A stretch of DNA of 13,842 nt, taken from contig JAUXKG010000019.1 of NCBI GenBank assembly GCA_030624355.1, positions 1 to 13,842 of the forward strand, in the 5' to 3' direction. Position 1 is the stretch's first letter; every line of letters starts with the position of its first letter. The position numbers and the translations under genes were made by a program. This document shows positions 12,733 to 13,842 of the stretch, in pieces. The stretch comes from Acidobacteriota bacterium (lineage in GTDB: Bacteria > Acidobacteriota > UBA6911 > RPQK01 > JADFOI01). A model generated the notes under the pieces. The model was not told the DNA's origin. It saw only the letters and a list, made by a program, of their open reading frames with translations, and searched no databases.

Positions 12733-13691
12733 AGATCCTGCTTACCGGAGGAGCCGGATTCATTGGATCTCATCTGGCCGAGCGATTGCTTGAGCGGGGT
12801 GAGTCCGTGGTCATTCTGGACGACTTCAACTCCTTCTATGATCCTGAGATCAAGATGAAGAATGTGCAGAGAATCAGGGAGAAGGGAGAATTCATCCTCT
12901 GCCGGGAGGATCTTTTGAATTCGAAGGTGATTCGAGAGATCTTTGACAAGCATCAGCCTGAAGCGGTTATTCATCTGGCAGCTTACGCCGGTGTCCGGCC
13001 TTCACTGGAGAATCCGGGATTCTACTGCGAAGTCAACGTGACCGGGACCGCACGTTTGCTGGAGATCTGCAAGGACCATGGGGTGGGGCACTTCGTTTTT
13101 GGAAGTTCCTCATCGGTGTACGGAGTCAGCAGTCGGCTGCCCTTCGGGGAAGATGACCCGGTCGATCAACCCATCTCTCCCTATGCAGCTACCAAGAGGG
13201 CCGGAGAACTTCTCTGTTCTGTCTATCACCAGAACTACAGCCTTCCCGTGACCTGTTTGCGATTTTTTACCGTGTACGGTCCGCGCCAGCGTCCCGAGAT
13301 GGCGATCCACAAGTTTACCCGTCAAATTCAACGGGGTCAGGAGATCGAGGTCTACCATGAGGGAAGATCGGAGCGAGACTACACCTACGTGGACGACATC
13401 ATGCAGGGGGTTCTGGCTGCTCTGGACCGACCTTCAGGTTTCAATATCTTCAACCTGGGAAACTCCCGGACGGTCGTTCTGCAGGACCTGATCGGTTTGA
13501 TTGAAAGAGCCCTCGGAAAGGAAGCGAAGATTCGTCTGCTGCCTGGCCAGCCCGGGGATGTTCCCGTTACCTTTGCCGACATCTCTCGCGCTGAAGAGGC
13601 CTTGGACTATTCCCCCGTTACATCCATTGAGCAGGGTGTTCCCCGCTTCGTTGACTGGTATTTGAAGGAAATGGAAGAGACGAAAAGCTGA
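12729..13691 (+). CDS. NAD-dependent sugar-nucleotide epimerase, UDP-glucuronate 4-epimerase-like
   Basis: 320-aa extended short-chain dehydrogenase/reductase. The Rossmann glycine motif GGAGFIG is at 7-13, NAD-adenosine acidic residues DD at 31-32, HLAAYAGVRPSLENP (82-96), the Ser-rich catalytic strand GSSSSVYG (125-132), and the YAATK pair Tyr152/Lys156. LRFFTVYGPRQRPEMAI and QPGDVPVTFADISRA near the C-terminus are typical of the UDP-GlcA 4-epimerase (CapI/GAE) branch and of capsule-type epimerases. It interconverts UDP-sugars by oxidation and reduction at C4 for surface polysaccharide. The four-base overlap with the flippase-like gene points to a joint envelope role. Substrate specificity (GlcA versus Glc/GalNAc) cannot be fixed from sequence alone. 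No terminator follows; repeat DNA starts right after the stop. Confidence 0.9.
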   Translation: MKILLTGGAGFIGSHLAERLLERGESVVILDDFNSFYDPEIKMKNVQRIREKGEFILCREDLLNSKVIREIFDKHQPEAVIHLAAYAGVRPSLENPGFYCEVNVTGTARLLEICKDHGVGHFVFGSSSSVYGVSSRLPFGEDDPVDQPISPYAATKRAGELLCSVYHQNYSLPVTCLRFFTVYGPRQRPEMAIHKFTRQIQRGQEIEVYHEGRSERDYTYVDDIMQGVLAALDRPSGFNIFNLGNSRTVVLQDLIGLIERALGKEAKIRLLPGQPGDVPVTFADISRAEEALDYSPVTSIEQGVPRFVDWYLKEMEETKS

Positions 13692-13842
13692 TAGCTGACC
13701 GGCTGATCATTGTCTATTGTCGAATGACAGGGGGAACAGCTAACACCCTCTGAATCCGTGTGAATCCGTGTTCGTTAATCCCTGCAATCCGTGATGACCG
13801 AATCCGTGTTAATCCGTGTTTATAGCGTACACGAACACCCGG
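13692..13842 (-). repeat. Composite repeat, copy C, inverted relative to copies A and B
   Basis: Read on the minus strand it has the order of copy B: ACACGGATT-type units, the 30-base core, CGACAATAGACAATG, then GGTCAGC-like units. On the plus strand AATCCGTG occurs at 13753-13760, 13763-13770, 13786-13793, 13801-13808 and 13811-13818. The core is 13721-13750, identical to 2668-2697 inverted. TGTTCGTTAATCC at 13769-13781 matches copy A 82-94 inverted. The block begins right after the epimerase stop and runs to about 13822; the last 20 bases show nothing recognisable. Confidence 0.85.

Noticed and set aside
13823..13842. Start of another gene at the right edge
   Set aside because: Only about 20 bases remain after the repeat, with no start codon context or motif.

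Overview
The window (about 13.8 kb, moderately GC-rich) is a chromosomal housekeeping segment of a bacterium. No rRNA, tRNA, transposase, CRISPR array or phage gene is visible. The separate trpC and trpF genes, a type I-beta DAHP synthase, a standalone AroQ chorismate mutase, a NusG-paralogue beside an FmdB-type zinc ribbon, and intergenic ACACGGATT/TGTCAG repeats would fit an uncultivated Gram-negative lineage such as Acidobacteriota. That placement is inference only; no marker gene settles it.

Layout, left to right. (1) 1-4721, plus strand: the 3' end of trpG, then trpD-trpC-trpF-trpB-trpA. These genes convert chorismate-derived anthranilate to tryptophan. Most junctions are overlapping or a few bases apart, but trpG/trpD and trpF/trpB are separated by composite repeats. 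These repeats supply the last codons of trpG and trpF and the start region of trpD. (2) 4722-4931: a leader holding a small ORF that ends Phe-Tyr-Phe-Tyr-stop, then a strong Rho-independent terminator with competing RNA pairings. It lies in front of a chorismate mutase gene (4932) and a DAHP synthase gene (5286). I read it as a Phe/Tyr attenuator controlling entry into aromatic biosynthesis. (3) 6366-7826, minus strand: guaB (IMP dehydrogenase), driven by a perfect TTGACA-N17-TATAAT promoter so close to the ATG that the mRNA should be leaderless. (4) 7925-10618, plus strand: secA, divergent from guaB across a 98-bp region with an 18-bp palindrome. (5) 10639-11549, minus strand: a NusG-like (RfaH/UpxY-type) factor and an FmdB-type zinc-ribbon protein, coupled by a one-base stop/start overlap. 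(6) 11752-13691, plus strand: a flippase-like LPG_synthase_TM membrane protein and a UDP-glucuronate 4-epimerase-like sugar-nucleotide epimerase, overlapping by four bases and probably serving envelope glycan synthesis. (7) 13692-13842: an inverted copy of the composite repeat found between trpF and trpB.

The trp block and the chorismate mutase/DAHP synthase pair form an aromatic supra-operon. The second part controls carbon entry and the Phe/Tyr branch, and the first drains chorismate to Trp. The attenuator between them would let the two halves respond to different amino acids. The most notable signals are this attenuator, the repeat family colonising gene ends, the leaderless guaB promoter, and a TrpD whose two usual metal/PRPP-site aspartates are both glycine.
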